Shown: piece by piece, positions 40,601-41,827 of the stretch
Numbering within the stretch: position 1 is the stretch's first letter
Layout of the letters: every line of letters begins with the position of its first letter
Notes under the pieces: model-generated
What the model saw: the letters and a program-made list of their open reading frames with translations, nothing else
What the model was told of the DNA's origin: nothing
Database searches by the model: none
DNA from: Streptomyces longispororuber
Lineage (GTDB): Bacteria; Actinomycetota; Actinomycetes; Streptomycetales; Streptomycetaceae
Direction of reading: 5' to 3'
NCBI RefSeq assembly: GCF_014656095.1
Contig: NZ_BNBT01000066.1
Span: 1-41,827 of the forward strand
Length of the DNA: 41,827 nucleotides
Translations under genes and position numbers: made by a program

Positions 40601-41827
40601 GTCGCGAGGTGCTCGGCCAGCGGCGTCTCCGCCGGGCTCTCGACGGCGACGACCCACCGGGTGCCGTCGTCCGGGCGGGGCAGCGCGGGCTCGGGGACCT
40701 CGCTCGCGGGCGCCGAGGCCAGCAGCACCGAGGCGGCTTCCGCGCCCGTCCCCAGGGCGTCGTCGACGCAGACGACGTCGGTGAGGCCGCAGGCGCCCAG
40801 CGTCTCCAGCCACTGGTCACGACGCAGCAGCGGCGCGTCGGGGCGGAGCCCGTCCTGGTGTCCCCAGAAGCTGCTCAGCGCGCCGAAGAAGGGCAGCAGG
40901 TACTCGGTGTCGTGGGTCTCGGCGGCCAGCAGCCGGCCACCGGGCGCCAGCAGGGCGCGCACCCGGCGCAGGGCCGCCCGCACGTCGGCCGCGGTGTGCA
41001 GGGAGTTGGCCGCGACGACCAGGTCGTACGTGCCGTCGGCGTACCCCTGACCGGCGGGGTCGGCGTTCAGGTCGAACAGCCGGTAGTCGACGAAGGGGTG
41101 GTCGTCGAAGCGGTGCCGGGCCGCGGCGAAGAAGCCGGCGGACACGTCGGTGAAGTGGTAGACCGTGCGCTCCGCCGGGAGCAGCGGCAGCAGCGCGGCC
41201 GTCGTGCCGCCCGTGCCCGCGCCGATCTCCAGGATCCGCAGCGGCCGGTCCCGCGGCCAGTCCCGCGCGATCCGCGCGGCGAACGCGGCGCAGATCAGGT
41301 TGTGGACCCGGCAGGTCGGCGCGAGGTCGTAGAACTGGTCGAGGGCGCTGCGCGAGCCGTGGTCGGTGAGCAGGTGCAGGGCGTCCTGCTCGCCGCGCAG
41401 CACCCGCGGGAGTTCGGCGAGCTGCCGCACGGCCAGTTGCACCTCGGCGGCGCAGGCGGGGAAGTCCAGCGGCAGCCGGGCCGCGAGGGCCCCCGGGCCG
41501 GGGGTGCCGGTCAGCCGCCACCGCTCGTCGTCCCCGAGGCCGGCCAGGCCGTGCCGGGACATCAGGCGGAGCAGTGCCCGGGCGAACTGCTCGTGCGCGG
41601 GCAGCATCCCCTGCCGGACCAGGTCGGCCACCGTGAACCCGCCCGCCCCGGCGGGCAGCAGGTCCGCGAACGCGGCGGCGGCCGTGTGCGCGGTCAGGAG
41701 TTTCACCTGGGCCATGAAGTCCCCGAAGCGCGCGGCGCGCGCGTCGGCCCGTGCCGCGTCGGCCCGCGCGGCGACCGCCTCGGCGAGGTCCTGGTTGCCG
41801 GGCAGCGGCGAGGGCGCGGCGGGCAGG
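37618..41827 (-). CDS. Second highly reducing type I PKS, C-terminal part
   Basis: The frame is open through the right edge, so the N-terminus, presumably KS-AT-DH, lies outside. Visible domains are a C-methyltransferase (ILEIGAGTGGTTAALLPLLP near 41230, well conserved), pseudo-KR, ER (VHGAAGGVGLAAIQYARL), KR (ITGGLSGFGAATARLLAERG, with SFTAAVGNIKQAAYVGGN) and ACP (YGVDSLMGAEL). The order equals that of the complete PKS in this window. A heptapeptide-repeat linker separates pseudo-KR from ER. A Ser/Thr/Gly-rich tail of ~55 residues follows the ACP. It is the first visible gene of the operon with ALDH-P450, ACP and FAAL, 14 bp before the next start. Confidence 0.93.
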   Translation of the reverse strand, partial: LPAAPSPLPGNQDLAEAVAARADAARADARAARFGDFMAQVKLLTAHTAAAAFADLLPAGAGGFTVADLVRQGMLPAHEQFARALLRLMSRHGLAGLGDDERWRLTGTPGPGALAARLPLDFPACAAEVQLAVRQLAELPRVLRGEQDALHLLTDHGSRSALDQFYDLAPTCRVHNLICAAFAARIARDWPRDRPLRILEIGAGTGGTTAALLPLLPAERTVYHFTDVSAGFFAAARHRFDDHPFVDYRLFDLNADPAGQGYADGTYDLVVAANSLHTAADVRAALRRVRALLAPGGRLLAAETHDTEYLLPFFGALSSFWGHQDGLRPDAPLLRRDQWLETLGACGLTDVVCVDDALGTGAEAASVLLASAPASEVPEPALPRPDDGTRWVVAVESPAETPLAEHLATLLGGDGSRPVPVLPAPCDPEAWTAPPAGAGHPAVVLLLGEAPEDPRAMLDQAVRRAATLGAVASACQDLPEGARPAVWLVTRPSGALPAPERPDHPQDAAAWGMARTLANEQPGVRVTRISLERLGDPATDARRLARELLESRAPADGGEDGGAPREDDTAPHENNSAQREDNGTPGEDNRAPRGDGGTPGEDNRAPRGDGGAPHEDEVVLTAGGRFAPRERQRPADEYVEPSGEAPFALEIRAPGLSYETVWARRPHRAPAAGEVVIAVRAAALNYRDVMQATGLLPPEATEGAFGGDGPGLECAGVVTAVAEDVRGLAVGDRVCATVPACLASHVVVPAPFVVRIPDRLGFAEAATLPVAFLTVHYALHDLARLTAGETVLVHGAAGGVGLAAIQYARLVGATVIATAGSPAKRDLLRALGVEHVLDSRTLDFADQALRLTRGRGVDVVVNSLAGQAIDRGLEILRPGGRFVELGKRDIYANKPLLMRPFSRNIAFFGVDVTALLADGAGLTTGRRMLAELADRVADGRYRPLPHTVYPAARVKEAFALLQHSRHVGKVVVDLDPRTGPVPVHARPEPLGLDPDGSYLITGGLSGFGAATARLLAERGARHLALVSRRGAEAPEADAVLADLAERGVTATPYAADVTDAAAMAEVIDAVDATGHRLAGVVHAAMTLDDCPLTELTDERARTALAPKMAGAAVLDALTERHDLRLFWTYSSFTAAVGNIKQAAYVGGNLYTEALARRRSGTRPALAVQWGALGETGHVARAGLLPAMEALGARALGSAVALAALENLAASGTAVAGIGRFDWARLRTVLPALTAPRFAALLPADDGLAGHSRQDLAAALAGLGADEALRTVSRALAEMLARILQTDADRLDPAQPIQDYGVDSLMGAELLTTLRRRLDVEIPPMELLQGGITLNDLARHVLLRLGVRPADTGSSTSTSPSTSTSIGTGTGTGTHPDTETSMSTSTSTSSGTSTAPRPGVTTG
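37651..37776. repeat. 6-bp-type repeats encoding the PKS C-terminal tail
   Basis: Runs of GGTGCT, GGTGCC and ACTGGT units encode alternating Ser-Thr and Gly-Thr residues (STSTSPSTSTS, GTGTGTGT, STSTSTSSGTS) at the end of the second PKS. This is a low-complexity tail beyond the ACP. Confidence 0.85.
39975..40165. repeat. 21/42-bp tandem repeat in the PKS interdomain linker
   Basis: Two identical 42-bp units (39998-40039 and 40040-40081) and several diverged 21-bp half-units encode seven-residue repeats such as NGTPGED, NRAPRGD, GGAPHED and DTAPHEN. The array lies between pseudo-KR and ER of the second PKS. Confidence 0.9.

Overview
The window is high-GC actinobacterial DNA, most probably from a Streptomyces or close relative. 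The reasons are third-position G/C bias in all long genes, frequent GTG starts, GAF-ANTAR and LuxR regulators, a tyrosine-recombinase remnant, two insertion sequences and a large type I polyketide gene set. It reads as an accessory region: a decayed, insertion-rich left part (1-16 kb), a middle part with secreted proteins and a sulfide-stress locus (16-22 kb), and a biosynthetic cluster on the right (22.3 kb to the window edge) that continues past the end.

Left part. A truncated TPR-type protein and an unassigned remnant lead into a LuxR-type regulator, a secreted three-repeat protein, a broken small membrane protein, a ricin-type lectin beside an unknown 149-residue protein, and a transposase whose 3' end is frameshifted. 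Three consecutive ANTAR-domain regulators follow (PAS-GAF-ANTAR, GAF-ANTAR, GAF-ANTAR). Then come a secreted lytic transglycosylase/NlpC-P60 hydrolase, a frameshifted Cys-containing protein, three paralogous small secreted proteins whose mature ends begin ADTN, an apparently intact IS5-type transposase, and abutting fragments of an integrase and an aliphatic amidase.

Middle part. Two secreted beta-propeller-like proteins are translationally coupled on the minus strand. The second has an unusual Arg-rich N-terminal extension encoded by a 15-bp tandem repeat. Next is a CstR-like locus: a divergent rhodanese-DUF2892 gene and cstR around one C-rich/G-rich palindrome, a TauE/SafE permease, and a persulfide dioxygenase-rhodanese fusion preceded by two more copies of the palindrome. 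This suggests a persulfide-responsive regulon.

Right part. A plus-strand group holds a thioester-reductase-like dehydrogenase, a complete highly reducing iterative-type PKS (KS-AT-DH-cMT-psiKR-ER-KR-ACP) and a WS/DGAT-like acyltransferase. A convergent minus-strand operon holds a second PKS (N-terminal part beyond the window), an aldehyde dehydrogenase-cytochrome P450 fusion, a free ACP and a fatty acyl-AMP ligase. The inferred scheme is that FAAL loads a fatty acid onto the ACP, the two PKSs elongate, reduce and methylate it, ALDH-P450 and the reductase act on its oxidation state, and the acyltransferase releases or esterifies the chain. The product is unknown to me.

A theme across 16-41 kb is short tandem repeats (6 to 42 bp) at gene ends or inside linkers. 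In three cases they contain or abut a stop codon.
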